Below, one piece after another: positions 1 to 11,934 of a DNA stretch of 64,000 bases (its first letter is position 1; each line of letters opens with the position of its first letter). The notes under the pieces were generated by a model. That model was not told the origin of the DNA, did not search any database, and saw only the letters and a program-made list of their open reading frames with translations. The translations under genes and the position numbers were made by a program. The DNA lies in assembly GCF_040183065.1 (NCBI RefSeq), contig NC_091121.1:66872787-66936786 (forward strand), given 5' to 3'. Source of the stretch: Periplaneta americana. Its lineage: Eukaryota > Arthropoda > Insecta > Blattodea > Blattidae.

Positions 1-166
1 TGTGTTGACAATTTAAATTGGTGGTGCAAGTGCACTTCAGAAGCATTTCATTAAGACATGACGAGAACCGTGTTTTACTGAAACCAGCATACTTCACATC
101 AATACATTAATTATTACATAAAGATGAAAAAATATTTTTCTTGACACATCACAACTTAAAACTTAC

Positions 167-400
167 CATTTTGGGAGGTGGCACATCAGTTGTTATGTTC
201 ACCATATTCACTTCCTTCCCAGACTGTGCGAGAGAAACTAGTTTCAAGGCCACAAAGAAGCCACCTTTATTAAGGTACCCTTTTCCTGCTGGGTCTGATA
301 GGTCCCAGATTTTACTTAATATTGCATCCGAGAGTCCAGATTTCTTTAGAAACCTAGCGGCATCCAAAGCTCCGACACTGCCTTGGTTATTTGGGTCTAC
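167..400 (-). CDS. Eps15: Eps15 exon encoding most of the first EH domain
   Basis: Internal exon of an Eps15 homologue, an endocytic scaffold that binds NPF-motif proteins through EH domains at clathrin-coated pits. The reading runs on the minus strand from 400 to 167 for 78 codons. It starts [20 protein letters not shown], continues through [18 protein letters not shown] and [16 protein letters not shown], and ends DVPPPKM. This is the core of Eps15 EH domain 1: the loop-helix-loop and the IWDLSD signature with the conserved Trp that contacts NPF peptides. Splice sites are clear: a pyrimidine-rich acceptor ending AACAG before 400 and a donor ATG|GTAAGT after 167. Both borders are phase 0. 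The first EH helix (usually ...YEAYYKQ) must come from an upstream exon, at higher coordinates. The next exon lies beyond position 1. No stop or frameshift is seen, so the exon looks functional. Confidence 0.93.
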
Positions 401-2335
401 CTGTTAAAAAAGGAGAATTATAAATGATAAATTATTTTAAAACAATTGATCTGAATTCAATGTTTAATTACAGGCTACAAAATATTGCTTCTTGATGCTT
501 CTTGATCTGTCAGTATTTTTTTCTTTCTTCACACTTATAATTTAAAATGTGTTGGAGAAGTTGCCAGAAATATTTAGCCTTCGTGAGATGCTACATACTG
601 TTTTAAGAACATCCACTGTCTGTATTAATACGTAGTAATTATAATATAAAAATTTAATTAACTCACTACAACTAAAAATTATACTGAAACAAACACAATA
701 CAATTATTTTGTGTAATTTAAAACGCAAGTGCTGTTATTACTCTTCAGTTTTTGTGAAACAGATGAATAGTAAAGTGCAGATACATCACTTTCCTATTCT
801 CTTCTATCTCATCTAAAAACTTCTCTCTGCAGCGAAATCTATAGTCACTGTCTAACTTTGTCATTCATTATTTTATCAGATCTTGAGATTCCAACAACAT
901 AAATTTCATCTCAGTTTCCATAAATCTTTTTCTTCGCTTCCTTATTCCCCAACAATAAATTCTGCTCTTGCTTTTCAGCCTTTCAATGTGAGTTTGTGTG
1001 TTGAAAGACTGATTCTGCAAGAGCTGCCTATATGCCATTATAGAAATTAGGAGGTACAAATATTTGCAATAATAAATTATTTGCGTATTGCTTGTTTGTG
1101 ATATCTTATTTAAGTTAAGAAGTTCAACTGCTAGTTAAATTTAAAGGCTAGTAATAATGGAACTTCATAGCGTATTAGCAAGTTCTATTTTTTAATGCAT
1201 TATTGGACTGTTTGAACTTCTACAAGAATTATTGTAGGATTTTAAACAGCCAATGGTCCATCAAATACATATTGTAAATTTTAGCAGTTTTCGTGATTTA
1301 TGGAAGTCTGTAAATAGAATATTACCATCAATATACAACTATGGCATCTTGAATAAGAAATTAAAGAGGCTGTATTTATTTATTTTTTTGTTATGTTATA
1401 ATACAGTTGACTTCAGAAAACATTCCCGGTGTTTCTGTCAGCCAACTAGTGGCAGGTTCTTCCTTGCTTGTATCCATGAACTCCCGGTGCTTCGCTGGAT
1501 TAAAACTTGCATGTTATACCTGCTGTCTGTCTTGTGTGATATGTAATTCACATCACATCATTGATAGAACCTATTTTAAATTGCATTTCTTCTTTTCTGA
1601 ATCACTAGTGCCTTTACTGGCTGTCAAGCACAGACTTCAGACTGGCACAGCTAATTTCAGGGAATTGGGATTCACCGACCATAAAACCTTCACGTGATGA
1701 TCTCTCTCTCTCCCCCCCCCCCACTCTTTGCACCTACACAAAAAGAGCTGATGCCTGAAGGATAACATACACACCAGTCAAGAGTGATGAAATAAGCTAA
1801 GCATTAGGGGATTCAATGGTCATGCAAATAAGAGAAGATGAACTCGTGAGAATACAGGAATCAGTATCTTTACTGGTTAGACATAAAACAGAAATGTCCA
1901 ACTTTGTAAACTTATACATGGAAGAAAAAAAATCGTGTGGCAGAACAAGGGAATAGATGTAAACTTCGTGGTTGTCCAGATCCATGGAGAAAACATGGCT
2001 AAATTTAGTGAATAGGATTAATGAAATAGGTTCTGTAAATTATTTGATGTGAATTATGTATCACACAAGTTCGACAACACTTCCAGCAGTTACTGTGAGG
2101 AGGGTGAGTGCCGAATGTTATTAATATAACACAGTACCCAAGTTTTAAACTGGCAAAGCACCTTCAGTTCGCGGATATAAAGAACGGTGGTCAGCTAACA
2201 CACTCGGAGCATTTACTAGGACTTATTGTAGTTCAAGTCTGCTTCACAGGGAGCTTTACCTGAAAGCTAGATTTGCATTACTGTACTTAAGTTCGTAATT
2301 TTATATTGGTATTAATGCAAGTCGTGTCTGTTGCT

Positions 2336-2366
<31 letters not shown>

Positions 2367-3596
2367 CTACTACTACCACTACTACTAATTCCACAATTTG
2401 GGACATCTGACCAACATCTATGGCTAACCACTAGGATCCAGAATACAAAGCAGAGGTTAACTTAAAAATTTTACAATATGATTTGTGGAGAGAATACAAA
2501 ACAATGACAAATTTAAAAATATAGTACAATTTGATTTATTATGCACTGCTGTTAATAGTAGTGTTTGTCGCTATGCATCCAATAGGCCTGAATTCAATTC
2601 GAACTGGGAATTTATCTCCATTCCAAGAGCGTTTGTTCCATGTTGTCTTAAGCACTGACCTTACGCAGACTGACCACATGACAAGTGAAATTTCGCTACT
2701 ATTCCAATGGAGGTTTCTGGCCTGGCTGCAGATCTGTGTAATCGTCATTGATATTATATTCTTTTATTTGAATCGAGATTGAATTGTTACTTCTCACAAC
2801 AGCAATTCAATTAATTTTTTCCAGTGATATGTGGTTGGTCTCCCAGCCAGCTGATGGTAGGTGTTCTCACTAGTTTCCTGTGCACATATCTATAATAGCA
2901 ATTTCACAAGTGGTGGTGGCAATCAGAATGCAATCTATGAACAACTGATTCTATACATAGTTATGCTTTATTCGTAATTTTATTGCAAGACGAAATCTTC
3001 TTAATTTTTCATTATTCATTTTTTTCTGTTGAGATTACATCTATTTTGCATAGTTTGAAGGCCATTTCCAGAATGCAAAAATTTATAAATGTAAGCAGTG
3101 CCTTTTTTTCTACCCATGCCGGAACAGTCGGCACCTTTTTGTTGAATTTTTCATCATGGAACCGAAAAATTTGTGAATATGTTTTTAACATAAGTTTTTT
3201 TTTTTTAACTCAGCTTAACACTTGAAAGTCTTAGTTGAACAAAGAGGAGGTTAAAAACGACAAAATTTCCGTGCACTGGACAGTAATCATCTCCCGTTCG
3301 CTATAAAATATTCTACACAGAGTTCCACTAACTTTTTCTCCAGAAGAAAAGCACTGAATGTAAGTTACCTGTAACCATCTCTAAATTATACTACGAACCG
3401 CCACTGGTTTATTCAGTCTTAACGCTCAGAAGAGTGAGAACAGAATAGTGTAAAGTTCGCCAAACCGACGACTAATTTTATGTAGTTGCTTCGGATCGGC
3501 TGAGGTGGTTATTATGAATAAAATTAAAATTGGAATTAATTGTCACTGTAGCAAACATTTACAAAGGCAAATTGGCTATGAAATAATGGATAAACT
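401..3596. other. Intronic DNA without recognised features
   Basis: AT-rich sequence with no supported gene. It contains a C-run after a CT tract near 1700-1722 and an (ATT)n/(ACT)n microsatellite at about 2335-2390. Short open frames here have no recognisable domains. Confidence 0.5.
2335..2358. repeat. (ATT)n microsatellite
   Basis: About seven ATT units, followed by a looser TTA/CTA tract to about 2390. Confidence 0.85.
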
Positions 3597-3850
3597 GAGC
3601 GGCTCAGTGCCAGAGTTGCCTAAACCACAATTTTTAGCCCCAGATTTCTGCATAAAATGACTGTAAATAATCATTTATAGTGTATGTGTGCCAAAGTAGA
3701 CGTACTAGATAAATATTCGATTATAACAAATGAGAAATAATTTCCAATTGAGAGCATATAGTTTTAAAAAACGAGTTCTAAGTTTACACTTCAATAACTT
3801 TTTGAGTGTAATTGTGGCTTAGGCAACTCTGGCACTGAGCCACTCAATCT
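3597..3850. repeat. Short inverted-repeat element (MITE-like)
   Basis: A ~40-bp arm at 3597-3640 (GGCTCAGTGCCAGAGTTGCC then AAACCACAATTTT) returns inverted at 3809-3850. The arms enclose about 170 bp of noncoding AT-rich DNA. The ends resemble hAT-type CAGTG termini, but no clean target duplication is visible. Confidence 0.6.
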
Positions 3851-3950
3851 CAGTGCATAGGAGTGTAACGGAAAATACGCGTAATTGTTAGAATTTGAGT
3901 GGTAGAAAGCAGATTTTCGCAGCAGCCACAATTTGTTGCCTAGGCATATC

Positions 3951-3989
3951 TTTATTATTATTATTATTATTATTGTTGTTGTTGTTGTA
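3951..3989. repeat. (TTA)n/(TTG)n microsatellite
   Basis: About nine TTA units pass into five TTG units. Confidence 0.85.
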
Positions 3990-4255
3990 GTTGATTGTAC
4001 GAGTATGTGTTTTTTATTCCGCATGTAAGTTCAGGAATTCTTTTAACAGAATGCTGTTCAAGAGTCGGAAACAAATTTCCAAACTGTTGCAGTAGGCTTC
4101 AACTCGCATATCCATCGTACAAGATTCGGCAATGTTCACATTTCCGTCTGGGATCAAGCAGGCCAGCATCACTCTAAAACCTTAATGGGCCTACATATTA
4201 AATTGTGTATGTTTATAGGCTATATTTTATTTTTTTTAATATTCTTATAATTTTT

Positions 4256-4362
4256 AGTGCGCTATTTTATGAACTGCTAAGGTTTATATGCAGTGGCGCC
4301 AACTTTTGGAAAACATTGGGTGGGCTGAAACACTTAAGTTTTAAGTTAAAATAAATATTATT

Positions 4363-4408
<46 letters not shown>

Positions 4409-4677
4409 GCACAACAAATTATTGGGTGGGCTCGGGTCCCACAGGCCCATATGTTGGCGCCACTGGTTTATCTAGCATCTAAGTGAGATGAAGGTAATAA
4501 TGCTAGCGAGATGATTTCATGGTTCAGTACCGAAAGTTACCCAGCATTTGCTCGTAATGCTGGAAACCGACAACCAGGAAACCCCGGACAAAACCTCAAC
4601 CAGATAACTTGTCCCAATCAGGATTTGAACCCAGGCCCACTAGTTCACGGTCAGACGTGTTAATCGTTACTCACAGC
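4256..4677 (-). repeat. SINE family B copy, split by a MITE
   Basis: Minus-strand copy of a ~240-bp SINE whose conserved 3' part reads, on the plus strand, tail - GAACTGCTAAGGTTTAT - TAGCATCTAAGTGAGATGAA - GGTAATAATGC - CGAAAGTTACCCAGCATTTG, ending GTTACTCACAGC. The same order is seen at 17757-17993. The copy is interrupted at 4291-4465 by a hAT MITE and its 5' end abuts another hAT element at 4678. Confidence 0.75.
4291..4465. mobile_element. hAT-type MITE inserted in a SINE
   Basis: The 175-bp element has inverted ends CAGTGGCGCCAACTTTTGG and CCATATGTTGGCGCCACTG. Flanking GTTTATAT (4282-4289) and GTTTATCT (4466-4473) are an 8-bp duplication with one mismatch and one extra G on the left. 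It holds an (AAT)n run at about 4361-4408 and no coding sequence. It splits a family B SINE, so it is the younger of the two. Confidence 0.8.
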
Positions 4678-4734
4678 CAGTGGCGTGTGGTGATAAATAA
4701 TCCTGGTGGTGCACAAATATTTATTATGATTATC

Positions 4735-4792
<58 letters not shown>
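4735..4792. repeat. (ATT)n microsatellite
   Basis: About 19 near-perfect ATT units inside the 4678-6080 hAT element. Confidence 0.95.
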
Positions 4793-4793
<1 letters not shown>

Positions 4794-5004
4794 GGTACTA
4801 ACGACGACATAACTACTAATATATGTTTATAGATATAGATAGCAAAGTAAAGTGTTCAATTTCTATTGCAGCATACCGTAAATAATATTGTTTTCGCTAT
4901 ATTGCGTTTTATAACACAGTTCACACGTTCACAAGCATTCGATACGTGTGTCGTCTCATCAGCCTTAACTACTAAAAGTCAGCAGCTTTCTTTATTTCTT
5001 TGAA

Positions 5005-5270
5005 ATCTCATCATGGCATACATCAAAATGGCTTGAAGGACTTCGTTCTGTATAGTGTTTGATGTGCTCTTAAACACTGTTCCTCTTTCCAAATGTTCCT
5101 TAAGAGTGCGTCTAATTCAGAACTAAAATTGATCAGGCCAAGAAAAATACTAGCGTTTAAAGATGAGTTTCCCTCTTCGTGACCTCTTAAAGCAACAAAA
5201 CCGCACGCACATATCTGTTCTTGGTAACTTTATCATTGTGAAGTGCAACAAACCAATTAATTGTGTCTGT
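5005..5270 (-). pseudogene. Degenerate hAT (DUF4371-type) transposase remnant
   Basis: Frame-shifting minus-strand reading gives pieces such as GFVALRGHEEG, SSLNASIFLGLI and IQNEVLQAILMYAM. These match the conserved 'LRGH-E...N.G.FL' and 'NE.I' blocks of DUF4371/ZMYM-like hAT transposases. Several frameshifts and stops are present and nothing catalytic can be followed, so it is dead. It fits with the hAT ends and 8-bp duplication of the enclosing element. Confidence 0.6.
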
Positions 5271-6088
5271 ATGTTTGTTTGACCCAACACTGCTAATTTA
5301 ACATTATTGTTGATTGTGCAGCTGAAGAATCGTGTTTTTATTTATTTCATTCATGTGCTTCATATCAATCATACCTACAGAACGATAATCAAAATTTAGT
5401 TACTACGCACAGTCCTACATTCAAACAGAAGAATAAATACAATTCATAACACGTAGCCTACTTGTTTTTGTCAATGAATGTTCGCCGCCGAACAATAGGC
5501 AAGGAAAACAAAATATAGCGTCTTTTATATTGCAGCCACATATTGTATTTTTCGTAAGTCCGAATGTTGAATTTTCTTGTCACTTCTCTATTACTATTCT
5601 TCGTCACTTATAATTTTAATTCCTGTGTACGTCTACCCATCTTCTTTATTTTTATCTTTTCGTGTAAAGTTCTTACAGAAAATTACATATTTAAAAGATT
5701 TTGCACACTATTCATTGCAATATTTATGATAGAACTGGCCAAACAGCGACTGCAGAACACATCTGAAAGTGCTCCTAACCCCTCTTACGCACATTGTACT
5801 GGCTCCCTAACATGCTCCAAAGCCTGCCAGGGAAACTCTACTACTGCGCATGCTCGAATGGAACAGTGTGCCGCAAGTGTCGAGTGGTAAACCTAAGTCC
5901 CAGGCGTCAACAAGACCAGTACACGTGCAGCGTTATTTTTACATAGTACCGTATTATAATAAAGAATTATGTCGCTCACATAGTCTACTGCAGCTCACTG
6001 ATATACAGTAAATTTAAAAACATGTGTTATTTGAAGAGGTGGTGCACTGCTCCTGTGCTCCTTAAGAGAAATCGCCACTGCTCACAGC

Positions 6089-6180
6089 GGTAGACATTAT
6101 TTCGCTGGCATTATCACCTTCATTTCACTCATATACTAAATAACCATAAGTTGATAAAGCGTCGTAAAATAACCAATTAA
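6089..6180 (+). repeat. SINE family B 3' fragment
   Basis: Plus-strand 3' part of the family: GGCATTATCACC, then TTCATTTCACTC, then GATAAAGCGTCGTAAAATAA at the end. Its orientation is opposite to the 4256-4677 copy, and it starts at the right-hand target duplication of the 4678-6080 hAT element. Confidence 0.65.
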
Positions 6181-7430
6181 AAATTATTGTTCAAAACATT
6201 CTATTATACTGTATTTAGCTATTTATGTTTTTAATAGTAGCACTGCAGTCAAACGACACAATGTAGCCTATTTATTAAAGTGACTTTTGGCCATAAAATA
6301 AAATTACTTTTCACCAACAAATACTACCTACTGTCCCACGGCCTTAAAAATATGTAACAGATAATTTAACAATTAAATAATGTAAATCTGATACTTATCT
6401 AAAGTAGATAATATAATTATTTCGAAACTGAAGTACAATGAATCTCCACTTCCGTTAACTCCAACTGTGCCATTTTATGCACCTTTTTACCTAAAAAATA
6501 AGCCTAAAAATCTACATGATTCTTATGCAACGAATGTTGCCATGATAGTAATATTTAGGGCTCATTTTTGTATCTTTATTACTATTTTTACTGCTATTTA
6601 TAAAGAAATGTATGGTTTAAGACAACAATGGAATTTCATTTGAACAAAGGGGAATATTGAATATTGAGTGTTTCGGTTAATTCTTCAGCGCTGACTCAAC
6701 AACAGGCGCAATTTCAGAGACAGTTTAATAATGGTTGATGGGTATCAGTAACGTAGATCAGAAGGAGAGTATTCTCCAAGATCAAAATGGAGAATACGAA
6801 GTTCCAGTAACTAATAAATGGATAATGCTTACTTATCAGGAGTGCTAAGCTTTAGGGTGAGTCTTCCAGAGGAAAATACATACATCAAAAGCAACGGGAG
6901 TGTTTCAACAGTACTCACTCTATCTATATTCTACAGGTAGGAACTGTCTCCATATTATAAATTTTACTTATTTCGAACTTACAAGAAAGTCTCAAATGAA
7001 AGATTCACTATTCGTTATGGGATTATGGACTATAGAGCTCATGATTCAGCAACAGCCAAAGAGCGATTTTACTGATGATAATGACAAATTGGTCAAGTGC
7101 TGGTATGACGGGGATTTCTTCTAACATGAGGTTTCATATTTACATATTATGCCTATGTGTCCCATAACCTCTGGGACACTCTTATGTATTACGCCCCCAA
7201 GTTTAATTTGCGTCGAGTGGATGCAAGAGACGAGCGCTAGTAGCTCTAATTGCTATAGTTGTTAATGTACAAATATACTCTTTCGTCTGTGAGTGAGGTC
7301 ATGTTACAAGAGATAATGCAATGAGTGAGGTATATGTAATATAATATGTGTAAGAAATACGGTGCATAACATTAACACTTTCACAGTATTTATACGAGTA
7401 CAAGACTTTCAGTACCTCTTCTATACGTTT
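6181..7430. other. Intronic DNA without recognised features
   Basis: AT-rich sequence; nothing recognisable on either strand. Confidence 0.5.
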
Positions 7431-7573
7431 ATTCACCACTATCTCATACAACTCGCTGGCACGAACAGTAAACACCACTTTATCAACTTAGTATTTACTT
7501 CTATTCACCACTATCTCATACAACTCGCTGGTACGAACAGTAAACACCTCTTTATCAACTTAGTATTTACTCA
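7431..7573. repeat. 72-bp tandem duplication
   Basis: Two adjacent ~72-bp units (7431-7502, 7503-7573), each beginning TTCACCACTATCTCATACAA and ending TATTTACT, differing at only a few positions. A recent local duplication. Confidence 0.85.
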
Positions 7574-7647
7574 TAGGTCACAAAGGCCAGAGGGAGAGGG
7601 AACGGTGATTCACATTCTTTCCGGACGCAGATTTAACTTGGACGCGT

Positions 7648-7799
7648 AACTATACTTCGTTTCATAATGTCTGACAGGAGAAGTAAACATTGACGGCAAA
7701 GGAGAGAAGTATAATTGAATCGAATTTTGCAAAAAGGACATACGTTATTTTTGTCAAAATCGGTTTTCTCATGGAATCTAACTTAATGGATGGCCAATG

Positions 7800-7831
<32 letters not shown>

Positions 7832-8190
7832 TGAGTAAATTATAACATATATCAGTCACATTTGTAGCTAACTTCATGTAACAAGAATATCAAGTTCCAA
7901 TTTTTAAGTTTCCTACCTGCTATTATGTTTTTATTGAATATCTCAAAACATTAAATTTGTAACATGTGTCCTTTTGCAGAAGTCGATTCAATTGCTATTC
8001 AACCAATGGCAGAAGTCTCATTTCACGCCTGACTTAAGTTGTGTGGAGTAGAAAGCTTCAGACCGCGCAACTTCAAGTCAAGCGTGGAATGAGACCTCTG
8101 CCATTGGTTGAATAGCAATTATACTTCTCTTCTCCTCTGTTGGCAATGTTTACTTCTCCTGTCAGACATTATGGAACGAAGTTTAGTGTA
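7648..8190. mobile_element. Foldback element with two nested inverted repeats
   Basis: Outer arms: about 7650-7720 (CATAATGTCTGACAGGAGAA, then GTAAACATTG) return inverted at about 8115-8188. A second, inner hairpin pairs about 7990-8030 with 8085-8120 (CTATTCAACCAATGGCAGAA and its complement). The centre carries an (AAT)n run at 7801-7831. There is no transposase, so it is a nonautonomous MITE or foldback element; the superfamily is unclear. Confidence 0.7.
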
Positions 8191-8218
8191 TTTTAGAGTA
8201 TCTAAAAATAGTCATGCA

Positions 8219-8388
8219 TTTACGTGATAGAATTGATCAAAGCCTACAGTTTGGAGTATATGGCAATTATACTGGGAGTTACATAAATTCGTAGTAACAC
8301 AAACGTTTTTAATGGTTTACCCTATATTTTCATTACATAAATTTGTTGCACTCCTCAACCTGATTCAAATTATATAAGCATGAAGTAT
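8219..8388. repeat. Dispersed repeat, inverted partner at 12.6 kb
   Basis: This stretch (TTGATCAAAGCCTACAGTTT, TACCCTATATTTTCATTACA, AAATTTGTTGCACTC) occurs inverted and diverged at 12556-12722. The partner lies just downstream of a dead mariner-like transposase, so both may be ends or MITEs of that family. Confidence 0.7.
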
Positions 8389-9068
8389 CATAGCTTTGTG
8401 TTATGTCATTAATCAATCAATCTTCTTAATGTATCCAGCTGTTTGCTGACAACATAAAGTCCACCATAGTCCACTGTAGTCTATTCAGTTGTTTTTCACG
8501 AGAAATGAGGGGTATTTTGATCGGTGTTCATTATAGATGCCTGTTGCTAGTAGCCAGAGGTGGGGTGTAGTCAATATATACTGCAGGGCTGTGTCTTCTG
8601 CAACTGGTACTGATGATTTTAATTTACTTCTTTTGTGGTTTATGGAGGGACAGTATAGAAGAATGTGTTCCAGATCTTCAACAAAAACAATTTAAGGATC
8701 ATGTGTAATGGTAACTTACCTACATTTTTAGCTATCTCATGGAAAAATATCTTTTAAAAGATAAATTTGAATACAAATATTAGGTAAATGATGTTCTTAT
8801 GGCAACAAAAGAATAGTTTTCATAGTATTTGACTGTTATCAAAATACGCTGCAACATGTATTCAAGCCATAAATATGTGGATATAATCCTTATTTACGGA
8901 GAGAGTAGAAAAAATTCACGATGCAGTTGCAGACTGTATCTTGAACATTATCCAGACGAAGCCAGCTTTTTAAGAATACTTTTGTCAGACTAAAACAAAA
9001 TTTCATCATGATATAGAATTTCCAAATAACAACCAATCAGAACATAACATAGTGACATGTGATAATCA

Positions 9069-10355
9069 CAGTGGCGGTTCCTCGGGGGAGGGAAGGGAGG
9101 AACGTCCTCCTCACATTTTTCTTTTGAAAGTAAATACCAAATAAAATATGTGCCTTGAAATTCGAGGAAGATTCGATAATTTTTAAGTTCACAGCTATAA
9201 GAAGAACTCGGATGATCGAGTTTTAAACGACGCGCGCTCATGTGCTGTAGAAAACTGTAAGAAAGATGCGAGATTGTCTGTGTAGAGGAAAGGCACTCCA
9301 TTCCTCCTCTACTGCAGTTATCACACATAGACAACAGCGCACTAGCGGCCAGAGAAAGAACCAGAGTTTTAAAGCGAGTAAATGAACGGAGAGGGAGGAG
9401 ATCCTCCTCTGAATCAGCGCATGGCGGGAAATAGAAACCGACTGGTCGTGCAGCAAGCTCGTTACTGCTGCCATCTAACGATCTTGCATTCAACCAGACT
9501 AGAACACATCTAGGAGGAGGCACAACAAAAACAGTTTTAACGCAACGCTTTGAAAGACACCATATAAACTTTTTTTTAAATTATAAATCAAAAATATTAT
9601 TCATTGCACTTTATATAGGCTGCTATTCATGGTTTGGAACTTTCATGGATATTTGAAAGTTAAAGTCGGGTTTATTTAAAACAAAGAGGAAGTAGTTCTA
9701 CGTAGATGGCCCCTGAAATTCACGTCTATTCATTGTTTACTAGACAGGGCAACAGCCAAGTTGTCAGTTTTGTACAAATATATTTGAAACTGAAAGTAGG
9801 TACTCCAAACGATATCATTTTTAACATAAAAAATTAATCGGCCACCGGCAGCTTTGAACAATAATGATAGTATGACTTTACAAGAACTGACATTCTTCAA
9901 AAGCATGTGATACTGAACTTGTAAAATGTACATGTGGCAACAGGGACCACGTGGGTGGGTGCAGTGTTCTCGCTTTTCTCAGATTATTTCCCATTCCCAT
10001 TTCCATTTCCGTAAAACGGTTCCGGTTACGAGTTAGTAGCTAGTCTCTTCCAACACGTGTGATGCTGTAGTGTGCTCGAAAAATGCTACGAGGTTGTGAA
10101 TTTCCTTGTAATTGTTAATTTGCACAATTAATTAACAATGAAAGGAAGTGAAAACATAATATATTTTGGACAATTTAGGAAACTCAGTTTACAAGAATAG
10201 ATTATTGCTATACAGAAGGGAAGGCCAACCACAACACTACCTGGTCTTACAGGTATGCATGTAGGCTAATTTGTAGAATATTTCATTCAAGAAGGTGTCA
10301 TTTCATTCTGTTAACCTCTTTCCTCCTGTTAAGAAATATGCAGGAGCCGCCACTG
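9069..10355. mobile_element. Nonautonomous hAT element, TSD GATAATCA
   Basis: The 1287-bp element has inverted ends CAGTGGCGGTTCCT and AGGAGCCGCCACTG. It is flanked by the perfect 8-bp duplication GATAATCA (9061-9068 and 10356-10363). Much of it is repeated in inverted orientation at 53059-54072, the right arm of another copy. Open frames across it (up to 177 codons on the minus strand) have no recognisable transposase motif, so I treat it as nonautonomous. Confidence 0.9.
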
Positions 10356-10674
10356 GATAATCAGAGAGAGCATTGGTGTACCAAAACCGTTGAGTTAACT
10401 GCTACATGCACTATATCGTAATGTATTAGGGAGCAAGGAAGGGAGGGGGTGAATGTCATCGTGTCGCTATAATAACGACGAATAGAGTACAGTTCCTGCA
10501 GCAAATTATCTTTACAATTCAGTAATTTCACTTTATAATATTAAATAACCTATTGTTTATATTGTGCAATATATTTAATTACAACATACATAATTCTGTG
10601 TTACATGATATTAATGTAGCTACATAAGAACAATGTATTGTATATAAATACAACAACATAGAAAACATAGTATT

Positions 10675-11370
10675 TTATTTTGTACTACTTTGCTCTTCTT
10701 CATGACTGCATTTGTTACAGTGCACGACGATATACTTTTCTGCTTTCAAGTCGTCAGACCACAATAATCGCATTGATTTTTCAAACAGAGCTGCAATGGT
10801 AACATGATTTACTTTCCCTAGCTCTTCGGATGTCAATAGAAACATTTTTCCCACACCTTCAGTTTGAAGTGCCCCAACAATAACATTAGCAACGGATCTG
10901 TTTGCAATATTTGTCGTTTCGTCTATAGATACCCGCAATTTTTCATCTTTTAAAGTTTCTCTAATTTCACGTAAGACATCTTCATAACATTTTGCTATAT
11001 AACCCGTACGCAGAATAGATTGTCGGGATAGAGTTCTACCTGTATATTTTTTGCAAAAATGATCTGACATATGGGTGTTTCAGTTTTTTAAATGGAATAT
11101 TTGCCCTAACGAACATGTGGCCCAAGTCTTGGTAACAATCACATTCCATATTTGAACTCGACTTTCTTCAAATTCAACAACTTAAAACATTCCTTGTGTC
11201 TTTTAGAGTTGTAGTGTTTTTGTACATGGTGTCTCTTGTTCCACAGTAGATCGACTTTACATACCATGCATGTAAGTTTTTCACCATCCGTGGAAAAGTG
11301 CTGCTATCTGAACTTCTCAACAAATCGCTGCAATTGTACATGCCGAGGCTTTTTTTTCCGCATATCGTAA
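10675..11370 (-). pseudogene. Decayed hAT transposase with CGGBP1-like zinc finger
   Basis: Minus strand, 5' to 3'. About 11370-11170 reads a finger with CMVC...H...H spacing (TDGEKLTCMVCKVDLLW, HHVQKHYNSKRH), then a stop. At 11070-10675 comes a 131-codon stretch with KKYTGRTLSRQSILR, IRETLKDEKLRVSIDETTN and VANVIVGALQTEG. The layout and the SIDET block, which holds the first catalytic Asp, match the intact transposase at 50759-52243, so the two are relatives. The reading ends before the second catalytic Asp and the downstream part is not recognisable. Nonfunctional; no target duplications found. Confidence 0.75.
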
Positions 11371-11934
11371 ACTATGTTGTAAATAATGTAAAGGTAAATA
11401 AATGCATTGCACTTACGGTAAACACAAGTAGAACTAATTAGAAGGACTGCGACAGGAAAAAAGTAAATACAGGAAATAATGTAGAAGGACCAATAAAGAA
11501 GAATATGAAGAAGACAGGAAATTCAAATACGCCAGGAAATGCACAGGTATTGAAAACTATCTAAGACAGCACATATAACATCAGAGAAGTCTGTGCATAC
11601 AATGACTGTACCTTGTAGGTAAGACCCCTTCCCCCACCTCGTGACGTAATCAAAGCTCTCGGTATAGTAAACTTGTGTCCACTGATAACGTACCCCATCT
11701 GCTCTCTTTGGTGATAATTCAACAGCAGTGCTGGCACATGCTGATCAAAACCCACAGGATGTTGCAAAGCATCATGTATATATCCAGAAGTTCAGTACAT
11801 ATACGTAATTTTGAAACAGCATAAGCTGCATCCATTCAAGTTGCATTTAATACAAGATCTTAGAGATACAGAGTATGAGAGAAGTTTCAATTTTGCTTCT
11901 GAAGTAATGGTTAAACAGATTATGATACCAGTTT

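Larger units (their letters stand above)
4678..6080. mobile_element. hAT element with perfect 8-bp duplication
   Basis: The 1403-bp element begins CAGTGGCGTGTGG and ends AATCGCCACTG. It is flanked on both sides by CTCACAGC (4670-4677 and 6081-6088), the 8-bp target duplication typical of hAT transposons. A long (ATT)n run occupies about 4735-4792. The interior carries a decayed minus-strand transposase remnant (about 5005-5270). It inserted at the 5' end of a family B SINE. Confidence 0.88.

Noticed and set aside
141-407. 88-codon plus-strand open frame
   Set aside because: Antisense shadow of the Eps15 EH exon on the other strand.
8990-9523. 177-codon minus-strand frame
   Set aside because: It runs across the end of the 9069-10355 hAT element into flanking DNA and has no known motif; the equivalent in the 53-54 kb copy is broken.
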